Shown one piece after another: positions 50,358 to 58,950 of a stretch of 64,000 nucleotides of DNA. Position numbers and translations under genes: made by a program. Below the pieces are notes generated by a model that ran no database searches, was not told the DNA's origin, and saw nothing but the letters and a program-made list of their open reading frames with translations. How positions within the stretch are numbered: the first letter of the stretch is position 1; each line of letters opens with the position of its first letter. The DNA is taken from assembly GCF_000622365.1 (NCBI RefSeq), contig NZ_JASC01000007.1, forward strand, positions 1-64,000, read 5' to 3'. The stretch is from Sulfitobacter noctilucae. GTDB lineage: Bacteria; Pseudomonadota; Alphaproteobacteria; Rhodobacterales; Rhodobacteraceae.

Positions 50358-51517
50358 TAATCTAAGTCCTCTATGGTGAAGTTCATGAATTCTTGTTCTT
50401 GCATCCGGGCAGCCGCCAGATGCAGTTGCTCAGCGCTAAGGGGTTGGGTCCGTGCGGCTTGCAGTCTTGTCATCGCTGCAATGAGACGGACCAGTTCAGC
50501 CCGGGCGTAGGTGTTCAACGCCATGGACTCTTGGACATCGGTGGTGGAGCCGATGCGGGTCACGATATCCCGCACACGAAGCGCTGCTTGGCGGATCGCG
50601 GTCGGGGAATTACTGCCATAGAACGCAGCCCCCGAACCCATCATCGAGAGGTTCGAGTTCGCCAGCAGGGCAGGGTCGATTGTGCCGAGCGCTTCGATCC
50701 CGCCGATCCGCGCCAGATATTCATTGTATTTCTGCGGAATGACCGTGACGTAATGCTGCGTCTCTTGGAAAGGCGGCAAGCCGCTGTACTCGATCACGCG
50801 TCCTGGTCCCGCGTTGTAGGCCGCAAGCGCGAAGATGATGTTTCCATCAAAGCGATTGAGCTGTTGCGCCAGATACCGGGCGCCACCTTCAACCTGCAGG
50901 TAAGGGCTTGTGCGGTATTCAGGGAAGATGCCCAAATCGCCTGCCGTCCCCGGCATAATCTGTGTGAGACCGTAAGCTCCGACAGGGCTTTCGGCGCGGA
51001 TGACAAACCGGCTTTCCTGCCAGATCAGGGCTTGGATCAGGGCCCGCCACTGCACGACCGAAAGACGAGCCGTCGAGACGCCAGGATGATCATGGGTTTC
51101 CTGCGCCACTCGGATGATAAGCTGTTCAATGTTTTCGGCTGCGTCGCCGAACATCTGGTCGCCAGCAGGGTTAGGGTCGAGGTCAGCGGTCCCGTAGACC
51201 GCCTCTACAGACCTGTCAGCATACCCGCTGCCACCTTCAAGGTCTGAGACCATGCGCGATATCGCAACGCCGCCAGCTTCAAAGCTGGTCTGCGCGTCAA
51301 GAATTGCATCGAGAACCGCAAGCTGTTCTCGCTCAATTTCCGATATCGCCTCTTCGACCGCGAGCGTGTCACCTTGGACCGCAAGGTCTGCCTCCCGGTC
51401 CGCCGTTTCAATCAGGTCACGCGCCGTTAGCCCAGAGTCCACGACCGGCACGCCCTGGGCGAGCGCGCCGGTGGATACCCCGATCAATAATACCGCTGCG
51501 AAGGTGAGCCTATTCAT
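50357..51517 (-). CDS. Lytic transglycosylase embedded in a VirB5-like frame (VirB1 role)
   Basis: 386 aa from the ATG at 51517; the open frame to 51556 lies in the lipoprotein gene. After the signal peptide comes AQGVPVVDSG and a helical part, then a lytic transglycosylase domain at about residues 150-280: IWQESRF with the catalytic Glu, PVGAYGLTQIMPGTA and FALAAYNAGPGRV. The C-terminal 110 residues are VirB5-like and end EQEFMNFTIEDLD, nearly as in virB5. So an SLT domain sits inside a VirB5-type protein. It would open the cell wall for the channel and might stay attached to the pilus base. Confidence 0.85.
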   Translation of the reverse strand: MNRLTFAAVLLIGVSTGALAQGVPVVDSGLTARDLIETADREADLAVQGDTLAVEEAISEIEREQLAVLDAILDAQTSFEAGGVAISRMVSDLEGGSGYADRSVEAVYGTADLDPNPAGDQMFGDAAENIEQLIIRVAQETHDHPGVSTARLSVVQWRALIQALIWQESRFVIRAESPVGAYGLTQIMPGTAGDLGIFPEYRTSPYLQVEGGARYLAQQLNRFDGNIIFALAAYNAGPGRVIEYSGLPPFQETQHYVTVIPQKYNEYLARIGGIEALGTIDPALLANSNLSMMGSGAAFYGSNSPTAIRQAALRVRDIVTRIGSTTDVQESMALNTYARAELVRLIAAMTRLQAARTQPLSAEQLHLAAARMQEQEFMNFTIEDLD

Positions 51518-51677
51518 TGGCAATATCCTGCAAATCAGGGGAGTCCAGTGCCTCAAAATTGCAGTCCAATGGGTCAGGATCGCGTGACACGAAGCTGAAG
51601 CAGTTGGCTCGTGGCTCTTGATAGTTCGAGCAACCTGCGATCACACACAGCAGCAGGAAACAGGTAAGTTTGCGCAT
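51510..51677 (-). CDS. VirB7-like small lipoprotein
   Basis: 55 aa from the ATG at 51677. Signal peptide MRKLTCFLLLCVIAGC with lipobox Cys16. The mature part is short, with two cysteines (ANCFSFVS and DCNFEAL). Place between virB4 and the VirB1/VirB5-like gene and the size suggest VirB7, the lipoprotein of the outer-membrane core that pairs with VirB9; sequence likeness is too low to be sure. Overlaps the next gene by 8 bp. Confidence 0.68.
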   Translation of the reverse strand: MRKLTCFLLLCVIAGCSNYQEPRANCFSFVSRDPDPLDCNFEALDSPDLQDIANE

Positions 51678-54052
51678 TATTTGAGCCTCCAAAAGTCTGG
51701 CCGATCCCGGTAATCGGGGCCGACGAGTTTTTCACCTGCTTCCATTCCACCGAGGATGGTCAGGTTATTGCCGAGAGCGCCAAGGTCTGCGTCCACCACG
51801 ACTGAGCCTTGGTCATCTCGAATGAGAGCCAAGCGTGAATTCGTGCCGGTGCTGAGAAGCGTATCCAGCTCTTTCTGGTAGAGATTGAGCATCTGATAGT
51901 CCGACGCATTGGCCCGAATGTTCGGGAGTAGAACTTGCGTCGGTACCGCCTCAACGATGGTCTTGCCGGTGCGGGTCCGTTCAAGTTGGCTGGCATATTG
52001 CGTCATCATCACGGCCACAGTGTTTTGCTTCCGCGCTGTCACCAGCCATTGCGATAGACGTTCTGCGAAATACTCGTTGTCGAGCGCCTTCCATGCCTCA
52101 TCAATGATGATGATTGTGGGGCGGCGATCTTCGATCTTCCGCTCGATACGGCGGAACAAATAGCTGAGAACGGCCATCCGTTCCTTGTCGCTTTCACTGT
52201 CGAGGATTCCGGTCAGATCGAAGCCCACCAAACTGCCATCCAGCGAGAAGGTGTCTTTAAGGCTATGGCCGAAAATCCAGCCGAAGCGGCCTTTTTCAGC
52301 CCATTCGAGAACCCGCTGGTTCAGATCGCCGTCATCGTCCATCGACATGAAAAGGGACGCGAAGTTCTGCCAATCGCGCAAGCCTGGGTCTGTTGCCTGC
52401 GCATTCTGACGAACGCATTCCATGATACGATTGGTCTGGGCAGGCGTCAGCGGCTTGTCTTCGCGGTAGAGCAGGGAGCCGAACCAGTCTGCCAGCCACG
52501 CGACGCCGCGTTTGTCCACTTCGGTCCAGAGCGGATTAAGACCCGTGGGCATACCGCCCTGGATCGTCGTATAGCGGCCCTCATTGGCCCGCACGGCCAT
52601 TTCCATGCCCTGCCGGTAGTCGAAGACGAACACGCGCGCACCTGCCCGCACGGCCTGTGTCATAAGGAAGGCCGAGAAGACCGACTTACCCGAGCCGGGA
52701 CGTCCCATAATCAGCGTGTGACCGCTGGTGGGCTCTTTCTCTGGCGAACCGGCCTCGTGGTAGGAGAAGCGATAGGCGCTCTTTTCTGGCGTCGGGAAGA
52801 TCGAGATGACCTTGCCCCATGGCACTTCGTGATCCGCCTTGCCGAGTTGTGTCCGGTGGAACGCAGCAAAGTCAGCAAAGTTGCGGTTTGTCACGGTGCT
52901 GGCCCGCAGCCGTTTGGGTTGGTTGCCAGGGTGCTGACTGAAATAATGCGTATTCGCGCCAAAGCTGTCGCTGATCATTGTGACGCCTTCCGATGCGGCA
53001 GCATTCACGATTTCTGCGCCGAGTGTTTCCAGTTCCTCACGGGTTTCAGCGAAGACCGTCACCACCATATGATGATCGCCCATGCTGGCGCGTTTCGCTT
53101 CCAGATCATCAGCGAGAAAGAGAAGGTTTTCGCGTAGAGACACTGCGGCGTCATCGGTCGCTTGCATTTGCTTCACCTGCCGTTTGATCCGCGAAATTGT
53201 CATGTTGGTGTTCACCGGCGTAAACGAGTGCGTGACGATCATATCGACCGGCAGATTGAGCTGGTCGAACATGATGCAGTTGGTCTGCTCAGAATAGTCT
53301 TTGATGCTGTAGCTTTTGCCAAAGCGTCGGCCCGCAACGCCTTCGCTTAACTCAAAATGCTCACCGAAGAATGTCGCCCGTGTGTTGGAGGCAGAAGACG
53401 CCACAAAGCCGAATTTCGACGTGTGATGCAGCGGGAGTTCCTGACCTGTATTCAAGGCACCGAGGAACCCAACCAATTCGCCTTTCTCAGCCGACAAAAC
53501 AGAGGGTTTAAGATGTGCTAAGCCAGACATGTAAATGCCAACCGCTTCATTGAGACGACGCATCCGCTTGGCTGTTTCTTCCCGCAAGCGTTCTGGCGAT
53601 GGTCGCCGCATGAACTTCAAGAAGCTCTTGGACGGCGGGCGATGGACGATCGTGAGCGTCAGTGTCTTGTCGCGCAATCCTCCATTCGACAATTTGCCGC
53701 GCCATTGTTGATCGACCATTGCGGCGAAAGTATCGCCTTCGATGGGCTCAACATCGACACTGATCCCTTTCGAGACCTTGTGGACGTAGTAGCTGAATTC
53801 TTCGCCAAGCTGGGCAACGATCCGGGCGAAGCTCGCTCGAATGCCATCGAGATAGTCGTCATCGATCGTGTAGCTGTTGATTCCGGTGATGCGGATGCAC
53901 TGGAACAACTCGTTAACACGTGTGCGCACGGTCCGATCATCAACAAGGCTCACATAGGGAAGCATGTGCGCCAGTTGCTTTTCGTGCTGAAACCACTTGG
54001 GCATCAGCGTGCGCTCATCCAGACCATCACGGGGCATAGCTATCTCCGCCAT
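51677..54052 (-). CDS. virB4: VirB4 ATPase
   Basis: 791 aa, full family length. The N-terminal half is the CagE/TrbE-type domain (QHEKQLAHMLPYV, HHTSKFGFVASS). The C-terminal ATPase has Walker A GRPGSGKSVFSAFL and Walker B TIIIIDEAWKAL, with QNTVAVMMTQYASQLERT near the end. VirB4 energises pilin handling and substrate transfer at the inner membrane. Start ATG lies inside the virB3 end, a 26-bp overlap. Confidence 0.95.
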   Translation of the reverse strand: MAEIAMPRDGLDERTLMPKWFQHEKQLAHMLPYVSLVDDRTVRTRVNELFQCIRITGINSYTIDDDYLDGIRASFARIVAQLGEEFSYYVHKVSKGISVDVEPIEGDTFAAMVDQQWRGKLSNGGLRDKTLTLTIVHRPPSKSFLKFMRRPSPERLREETAKRMRRLNEAVGIYMSGLAHLKPSVLSAEKGELVGFLGALNTGQELPLHHTSKFGFVASSASNTRATFFGEHFELSEGVAGRRFGKSYSIKDYSEQTNCIMFDQLNLPVDMIVTHSFTPVNTNMTISRIKRQVKQMQATDDAAVSLRENLLFLADDLEAKRASMGDHHMVVTVFAETREELETLGAEIVNAAASEGVTMISDSFGANTHYFSQHPGNQPKRLRASTVTNRNFADFAAFHRTQLGKADHEVPWGKVISIFPTPEKSAYRFSYHEAGSPEKEPTSGHTLIMGRPGSGKSVFSAFLMTQAVRAGARVFVFDYRQGMEMAVRANEGRYTTIQGGMPTGLNPLWTEVDKRGVAWLADWFGSLLYREDKPLTPAQTNRIMECVRQNAQATDPGLRDWQNFASLFMSMDDDGDLNQRVLEWAEKGRFGWIFGHSLKDTFSLDGSLVGFDLTGILDSESDKERMAVLSYLFRRIERKIEDRRPTIIIIDEAWKALDNEYFAERLSQWLVTARKQNTVAVMMTQYASQLERTRTGKTIVEAVPTQVLLPNIRANASDYQMLNLYQKELDTLLSTGTNSRLALIRDDQGSVVVDADLGALGNNLTILGGMEAGEKLVGPDYRDRPDFWRLK

Positions 54053-54305
54053 GGATTTTCCTGTTTCTGGTCGGGGGCGTTTCTTGGAGGCTTGTTATCG
54101 CAACGTCGATGAACCGAGGGTCCCAATCCGCCGCCTTCCAAAGCACCGGATACAGAACTGCCGCTATGCCAAGCACCAGGAAGCTCTGTATCCACACAAA
54201 CAGCAGCACGGAGCCGAACAGCCAGACAACGGCATACATGATCGGCAAACCAAACAGCTTTGGAGGGCGGACGAGGCCTAGGAACAAAGGTGATCTTTCA
54301 GCCAC
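54027..54305 (-). CDS. virB3: VirB3-like protein
   Basis: 92 aa with a GTG start at 54305 after AAGGGGGTG; the open frame upstream does not look coding. It starts VAERSPLFLGLVRPPKLFG, the recognisable VirB3 N-terminus, followed by two membrane segments (IMYAVVWLFGSVLLFVWI and SFLVLGIAAVLYPVLW). VirB3 works with VirB4 in pilus assembly; the two genes overlap here. Confidence 0.88.
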   Translation of the reverse strand: MAERSPLFLGLVRPPKLFGLPIMYAVVWLFGSVLLFVWIQSFLVLGIAAVLYPVLWKAADWDPRFIDVAITSLQETPPTRNRKIHGGDSYAP

Positions 54306-54316
54306 GCTACACCCCC

Positions 54317-54601
54317 TTAAGCAAATACTGCTGCAACGATCGTCGGCGCTGCGGCGACACCCGCAATACCAACCAGAACCCATAGGGCTTGGCGCAGGTC
54401 GATGATGTTGAAGAACCAGCTCAAAAAGACGCCGATGACGGCCAGCGTGGCAATCACGACACCAAGCGGGCCGGTCAGGGCATCAACGATGCCCTGCAAG
54501 AGGTTTTGGATAGGCGACAGGTCGATAGATTGCGCCATAGCCGGTTCGGCCATGACGACGAAGACCGTCAAGACGGTCATCAGTAGTGGTAGCGGCCTCA
54601 T
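54317..54601 (-). CDS. virB2: VirB2-like pilin
   Basis: 94 aa with a signal peptide cut after AMAQS. The mature part has two long membrane helices (GPLGVVIATLAVIGVFLSWF and ALWVLVGIAGVAAAPTIVAA) joined by a short polar loop, as in TrbC/VirB2 pilins. It forms the pilus or channel tip. Start overlaps the preceding transglycosylase gene by 4 bp. Confidence 0.87.
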   Translation of the reverse strand: MRPLPLLMTVLTVFVVMAEPAMAQSIDLSPIQNLLQGIVDALTGPLGVVIATLAVIGVFLSWFFNIIDLRQALWVLVGIAGVAAAPTIVAAVFA

Positions 54602-55347
54602 GAGTTTTCTCCTTCTAGCCTGTTGAACACGGCCAGCACCCGCTGAACGTGGCTTTGCGTTTCACGGTAAGGCGGGATGCCCCGGTATTGCCTGACGGCA
54701 TCGGGACCGGCGTTGTAGGCAGCCAGAGCGAGCCGCGCGTCACCGAAGGTCTCAAGCTGTGCGACCAGGTATCGCGCGGAGCCGTCAAGATTTGCCCGCC
54801 AGTCAAAGGGATCGACGCCAAGGTCTTCGGCGGTTCCCGGCATGAGCTGACCAAGGCCAATCGCGCCGACATGCGACCGGGCGCTCACATTGTAGGCGCT
54901 TTCGATTTCGATGTTTGAGCGGAACAGCAACCGCCATTCAGTCACCGTGAGACCGGCGGCGCGCAAGCCTCGGTGGCTTCCATACCGCAAGGCGGTGTCA
55001 TCTATTGCAGCGAGGATATCGGGGCGGGGAACGGCGACACGGGGCGCAACAGCAGCGACGCGGAATGAGCCGTCTTCGGTTGTAGATGCGTCACCTTCAG
55101 TCTCAGCAGCTTCGCCGTCGCCAAAGATGCTCAAGGGCGCGTTTGCGTCACCTTGCCCAATACCGTCATTGTAATTTCTTGCGAAACGGTCTTGAGATTG
55201 CGATGGCACAAGAGAGCCATCGGATTCCATCGTGAAGATCAATTGTGCTGTTGCGGCGTGAGGCGCAATCAGCAGTAGGAAGGCGCTAGCCGTTGCTGTC
55301 GCCGTCTTCCTCTTGAGATAGCGTAAAGGTCCAACGCTGACCTTCAT
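54598..55347 (-). CDS. virB1: Lytic transglycosylase, VirB1-like
   Basis: 249 aa from the Met at 55347, though the ribosome site is weak and the start lies 62 bp within the preceding gene. The first 35 residues make a signal peptide (ASAFLLLIAPHAATAQ). An SLT domain fills the C-terminal 140 residues: IEIESAYNVSAR with catalytic Glu, HVGAIGLGQLMPGTA and ALAAYNAGPDAV. It degrades peptidoglycan locally. This is the second transglycosylase gene in the same operon. Confidence 0.87.
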   Translation of the reverse strand: MKVSVGPLRYLKRKTATATASAFLLLIAPHAATAQLIFTMESDGSLVPSQSQDRFARNYNDGIGQGDANAPLSIFGDGEAAETEGDASTTEDGSFRVAAVAPRVAVPRPDILAAIDDTALRYGSHRGLRAAGLTVTEWRLLFRSNIEIESAYNVSARSHVGAIGLGQLMPGTAEDLGVDPFDWRANLDGSARYLVAQLETFGDARLALAAYNAGPDAVRQYRGIPPYRETQSHVQRVLAVFNRLEGENS

Positions 55348-55702
55348 AAACTGGGAACGCGATAACGGAGAAGCCGAGGTCGATGAGGAAAGAGACAAGC
55401 CCGGTGACAGTCTTGAACTTTCTGACCTTGATGTAGTCGCTGCCGGTGCGGGCACGCGCAGTGACAAGCTGTTTCTCGACGCCGTCATCGTTAACGGCGC
55501 GGAGTATCCAGATGCCATGCCATACCGAATTCTTTCGGTATGCATCTTCTTTGCAAACGACTTCGACGTGGTATCCGGACTCGATGAGCTCGCGGAAACC
55601 GGCTTCTGTAACCACATTTGGCGCTTCTTTTTCTAGATCCATGTCCACGGCTGCGCTCTTTCTGTCTTTGGGCGCACCGAGGCTATTGCTTCGATGCACC
55701 AT
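55286..55702 (-). CDS. First gene of the virB operon, unknown function
   Basis: 138 aa, no signal peptide. Segments include EAGFRELIESGYHVEVVCKED, HGIWILRAVNDDGVEKQL and FLIDLGFSVIAFPVYEGQRW. It reads as a cytoplasmic alpha-beta protein. It starts just 5 bp from the operator-like motif 55708-55733, so it could encode a regulator or an accessory factor for transfer. Family not known to me. Confidence 0.66.
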   Translation of the reverse strand: MVHRSNSLGAPKDRKSAAVDMDLEKEAPNVVTEAGFRELIESGYHVEVVCKEDAYRKNSVWHGIWILRAVNDDGVEKQLVTARARTGSDYIKVRKFKTVTGLVSFLIDLGFSVIAFPVYEGQRWTFTLSQEEDGDSNG

Positions 55703-55707
55703 AGTTA

Positions 55708-55733
55708 CAATAATACGGTTATGTGCGCAAGAT
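55708..55733. promoter_or_regulatory. Shared operator-like motif at the virB operon start
   Basis: CAATAATACGGTT (55708-55720), then GATACGGTT within 20 bp. TAATACGGT is the core also seen at 15932-15947 and 6568-6608. The site lies in the divergent region between the virB operon and the 55815 gene. Confidence 0.55.
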
Positions 55734-55814
55734 ACGGTTTCGTGCCGTGATCGTGCCTTAACCCGCGCACAGTATTACGCACGCAGGTGCGGATTCCTCA
55801 AGCATTGAAGGAAC

Positions 55815-56108
55815 ATGGACATGATCAAAAGGGTATGCCGCCAATCCCTCATCCCCGTATTTCTGTTGGTTTCGCTTGCAGGGCAGGCACACGGTCAAAC
55901 CTGCTATGCGCCGGAGAGACCATTTGTGCCGACCGATCCGCACGATGTTCAAGAGTATCGCGATCTGATTGGTCGAGACTTCGAGAACTATATCGCCGAC
56001 ATCCAAAGTTACTTTAGATGCCTAGAAGAAGAGAGGTCGCGGGCCTTTGAGGAAGCGCGTGAAGTCAGCCAAGAGTATGGCCGGTTTTTGGAGATCACCA
56101 ACGATTGA
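55815..56108 (+). CDS. Small periplasmic protein, unknown function
   Basis: 97 aa with a signal peptide (VCRQSLIPVFLLVSLAGQAHG). Mature part has a Cys near the start (QTCYAPERPFVP) and one at SYFRCLEEER, perhaps a disulfide, then a helical, charged C-terminus. The start may be 55815 or the Met at 55821. Divergent to the virB operon and under the same operator-like site. A role in transfer or entry exclusion is possible but not shown. Confidence 0.65.
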   Translation: MDMIKRVCRQSLIPVFLLVSLAGQAHGQTCYAPERPFVPTDPHDVQEYRDLIGRDFENYIADIQSYFRCLEEERSRAFEEAREVSQEYGRFLEITND

Positions 56109-56346
56109 TAGGAGCGTCTGACGCATTATTCATCGTTGCAACCAAGTAGAAATGTCACCAAGAGCGCTGACTTGAGCAATGTCTGATACGGGGAAGACCC
56201 GATATGCCCCAGCCCTGACTGGCATTGCGGGGTAGGGGATGCGGACGTTGATAATCAGCTCAGCGAAGGTGTCTGAAGAGCCCAAACGCACCGATGCTAC
56301 AGATTAGACGGATGGCAGTTTTTGCAATCGTTTCGCGACAACCGAT

Positions 56347-56877
56347 CTAGAGTCTTCGCTTGGCCAACTCACGATAAAGCGCTGGTGGCGACACACCGAT
56401 CTTATCTGCAATCGCGATCCACTCACCTTTCTTCGGCTCACCATAAAGATCCAGCCATGCGTCTAGCCGGTCAGAAACACGGCGCAGGCGTAATATCTCA
56501 ATCCGCGCACGTTGCGCCTGAACTTCTCGGGCGTGAGTTTCGATGAGGCTTAAGGCTGCACCCGGATCGTCCCGCAAGGCTAAAAGAAACTTAGCTCTAG
56601 GCATGACAGCGATCTGGGAATTAGAGCGAGTGACCGCATCACAATGGTAGATCTCGGCGAACAGAGATGCTTCGGCCAATGCACTGCCTGCGTCGGTGAC
56701 ATGGAGAGTTAGCGCGGTTCCGTCTTCCATTGGCCTTTCCAGCGCGACCGCACCAGATCGGACCAAATACATCGACCTGACAGGATCCTCACGACGGAAC
56801 AGAGTTTTGCCCTGTTCGTAGTACTGCAATGGCGCGTGATCAAATATGTGTTGCCAGCCTGACATGATAGAAATCAT
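56347..56877 (-). CDS. Crp/Fnr family transcriptional regulator
   Basis: 176 aa from the ATG at 56877 after GGGGAAG. The N-terminal cyclic-nucleotide-binding fold is recognisable: GKTLFRREDPVRSMYLVRSGAVAL and ASLFAEIYHCDA. The C-terminal helix-turn-helix is IADKIGVSPPALYRELAKR. No cysteine cluster for an Fe-S centre is present. It is shorter than usual (about 220 aa) at the DNA-binding end. Divergent to the copper genes at 56930, with only 52 bp between, so it may control them. Confidence 0.85.
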   Translation of the reverse strand: MISIMSGWQHIFDHAPLQYYEQGKTLFRREDPVRSMYLVRSGAVALERPMEDGTALTLHVTDAGSALAEASLFAEIYHCDAVTRSNSQIAVMPRAKFLLALRDDPGAALSLIETHAREVQAQRARIEILRLRRVSDRLDAWLDLYGEPKKGEWIAIADKIGVSPPALYRELAKRRL

Positions 56878-56929
56878 ATAAGCTTCCCCGCACATTGGAT
56901 AGGGTGCAGTTAAATTTGAGCGAGGTTTG

Positions 56930-57520
56930 ATGATGCGATTGAAGATTATTTTGACGGTAGCTGCTGTAGCTGGCGGTTCGGCGATTGCCTTGGCGCAAAC
57001 GATGCATACTGATCACGGCGAAGGAATGGATCATGCGATGCATGCCCAAGACTTACCTGCTGGCGGCACCGAACTGACTGAACCGGGGCAAGGGGCTTTT
57101 GCGGCATTGTCCGAAGTCGTGCGCGTGCTGGAAGCCGACCCCGACACGAACTGGGCACAAGTGGATTTGGCGGGCTTGCGCGCGCACTTGGTGGACATGG
57201 ATCGACTGATCACGGATACGATCGTCACGGAAACAATACTACCAAACGGTTTGTCGGGGCTGGCGACGGGCGATACGGAAACGCTCGCCACGCTTGGCCG
57301 GATGGTTCCCGCTCACGCAGCGCAGCTCGCGCGGGATGAGCGCTGGACAGTGGAAGTCTCAGAACTGGAAAGCGGCATTGAGTTGCGTGTGACCAGTGAT
57401 GATCCTGCTGTGATCGCCAGAATTAAGGGGCTGGGGTTCTTTGGGTTGATGGCGAGTCAGGACCATCACCGCGAACACCACCTGATGATGGCGCGTGGTG
57501 AAGATGCGCACAGCCACTGA
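56930..57520 (+). CDS. His/Met-rich exported protein of the copper block
   Basis: 196 aa from the ATG at 56930 after GAGCGAGG. Signal peptide ends near ALAQT. The mature N-terminus is His/Met-rich (MHTDHGEGMDHAMHAQD), and the C-terminus is again (DHHREHHLMMARGEDAHSH), consistent with Cu binding in the periplasm. The middle is helical, with LRAHLVDMDRLITDTIV. No known enzyme motif. First gene of the copper run. Confidence 0.72.
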   Translation: MMRLKIILTVAAVAGGSAIALAQTMHTDHGEGMDHAMHAQDLPAGGTELTEPGQGAFAALSEVVRVLEADPDTNWAQVDLAGLRAHLVDMDRLITDTIVTETILPNGLSGLATGDTETLATLGRMVPAHAAQLARDERWTVEVSELESGIELRVTSDDPAVIARIKGLGFFGLMASQDHHREHHLMMARGEDAHSH

Positions 57521-57565
57521 CACCCGTGACAGGATGTAGCGTAGCTTAGGCTTGCAAATGTCCAC

Positions 57566-57582
57566 ATACCCCATGTAGGTAT
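57566..57582. promoter_or_regulatory. CsoR-type operator, imperfect palindrome
   Basis: ATACC, CCATGTA, GGTAT. The half site is the same as in the perfect palindrome at 62343-62361 near csoR. It lies about 5 bp before the 57588 start, where a repressor would block transcription. Confidence 0.65.
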
Positions 57583-57587
57583 ACGTC

Positions 57588-57902
57588 ATGTATTTTGTCC
57601 GGCTCCTTCTTGTCATCATGGTAACGTTGTCCGCTTCTGTATCGGGGGCAATGGACGCTAGCCACGCGTTGACCGTGGAGCAAAGCCACGCAGCAATGGA
57701 CGAAATGGCTGACGATCAATCGGCCTGCTGTTCAGAAAGCTCGGAGCGTACCTCGACCTGTCATGTTTTGTCTGCGCTGGTTCCCGGTACGCCACTCCAA
57801 GACGTTGCTCCTGTGACTTGCGAAAATGTGTTCTTCAGTGCTGGCCTTCTTCTGACGGGCTTTGATCCATCCGGTCCCCTCGACCCTCCCCGCGCGGTGT
57901 GA
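57588..57902 (+). CDS. Small exported protein of the copper block
   Basis: 104 aa with a signal peptide (LLLVIMVTLSASVSGAMDA). Mature part has His, Met and Cys (SHAAMDEMADD, SACCSES, TCHVLS, VTCENV). Metal binding in the periplasm is likely. The CsoR-type operator stands directly upstream, so it begins a copper-controlled transcript that probably includes the DUF411 gene onward. Family not recognised. Confidence 0.65.
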   Translation: MYFVRLLLVIMVTLSASVSGAMDASHALTVEQSHAAMDEMADDQSACCSESSERTSTCHVLSALVPGTPLQDVAPVTCENVFFSAGLLLTGFDPSGPLDPPRAV

Positions 57903-57994
57903 TGCGTTCCGTGTCCGTTTGGACGCGGGCTTAGAATTTGCAATCACATCTTAGCGGGTTTTACCCGCGCGTATTTCTGTCGAGAGGAAAAGAC

Positions 57995-58489
57995 ATGAAA
58001 CCTATCAAGACACTACTCGCCTTCGCCCCTGCCGCTGTTCTTACGCTTGGACTCGCCTCCTTTGGCGTGGTCGAAATGGCCCATGCGGAAAGTCATTCCA
58101 ACATCGCCGATCACGGAACGATGCACGTGACCAAAAGTCCAACCTGCGGTTGTTGCGGCGCATGGGTCGCTTTGGCCCGCGAAGAGGGCTATGACATCGA
58201 AGTGACAGACACCGCCGACGTCACCAGTGTTAAGCTGGATAACGATGTGCCCGGCACGATGTGGGCCTGCCATACCGCGATGATCGACGGCTATGTGGTC
58301 GAAGGTCATGTGCCTTTTGCGGCCCTAACCAAGTTGCTAGATGAACGCCCAGACATCACTGGGATTGCCGTGCCCGGAATGCCCGGCGGCTCCCCCGGCA
58401 TGGGGAACGATCCAACCGCGCGGTATGATGTGTTGGCCTTCGGCGGGGATGCCGGTGATGGCGAAGTCTTTTATCAGGCAGGCCTATGA
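57995..58489 (+). CDS. DUF411 family metal-binding protein, second copy
   Basis: 164 aa from the ATG at 57995 after GAGAGGAAAAGAC. Signal peptide ends near MAHAES. The family cysteines are in PTCGCCGAW, then WACHTAMIDGYVVEGHVPF and GIAVPGMPGGSPGM. It differs well from the copy at 503, so they are not a recent duplication. Its stop overlaps the cytochrome gene start by 4 bp. Confidence 0.9.
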   Translation: MKPIKTLLAFAPAAVLTLGLASFGVVEMAHAESHSNIADHGTMHVTKSPTCGCCGAWVALAREEGYDIEVTDTADVTSVKLDNDVPGTMWACHTAMIDGYVVEGHVPFAALTKLLDERPDITGIAVPGMPGGSPGMGNDPTARYDVLAFGGDAGDGEVFYQAGL

Positions 58490-58950
58490 ACCGGACTATG
58501 GTGATGGGCATTGGTGCAGCGGTTCTGGCTGGAACCGCTGTACTCGTCTTTACGTGGGGAACGTCTGCACCAGCCGGAACCGTTCTCTATGCCTCGGACC
58601 CGGACGTGGTAGCCCTTGGGCAGACAATCTATACCGATAACTGTGCGGCCTGTCATGGTGCGAACCTCGAAGGCGAGTCGAACTGGCGTTCGCCCGGCTC
58701 GGACGGACGACTTCCTGCGCCACCTCATGATGAGACCGGACATACGTGGCACCATGACGGCGACACGCTGTTTCGACTTACAAAATACGGAACCGCCGCT
58801 TTGATCGGTGATCCTGACTACGAATCCAATATGCCTGTCTATGAGGGTGTCCTGACGGATGATGAGATCATCGCCGTCCTTAGCTATATTAAATCGACTT
58901 GGCCGCAGGAAATCCGTGACCGGCATGACGAAATGGAAAACAGACAATGA
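58486..58950 (+). CDS. Membrane-anchored cytochrome c
   Basis: 154 aa with an N-terminal anchor (MGIGAAVLAGTAVLVFTWG). One haem site, CAACH in the segment DNCAACHGANLEGE, and a Met ligand likely in SNMPVYEG. It resembles c-type cytochromes of copper operons, which may pass electrons from Cu(I) oxidation. It overlaps the DUF411 and copC genes by 4 bp each. Confidence 0.9.
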   Translation: MNRTMVMGIGAAVLAGTAVLVFTWGTSAPAGTVLYASDPDVVALGQTIYTDNCAACHGANLEGESNWRSPGSDGRLPAPPHDETGHTWHHDGDTLFRLTKYGTAALIGDPDYESNMPVYEGVLTDDEIIAVLSYIKSTWPQEIRDRHDEMENRQ

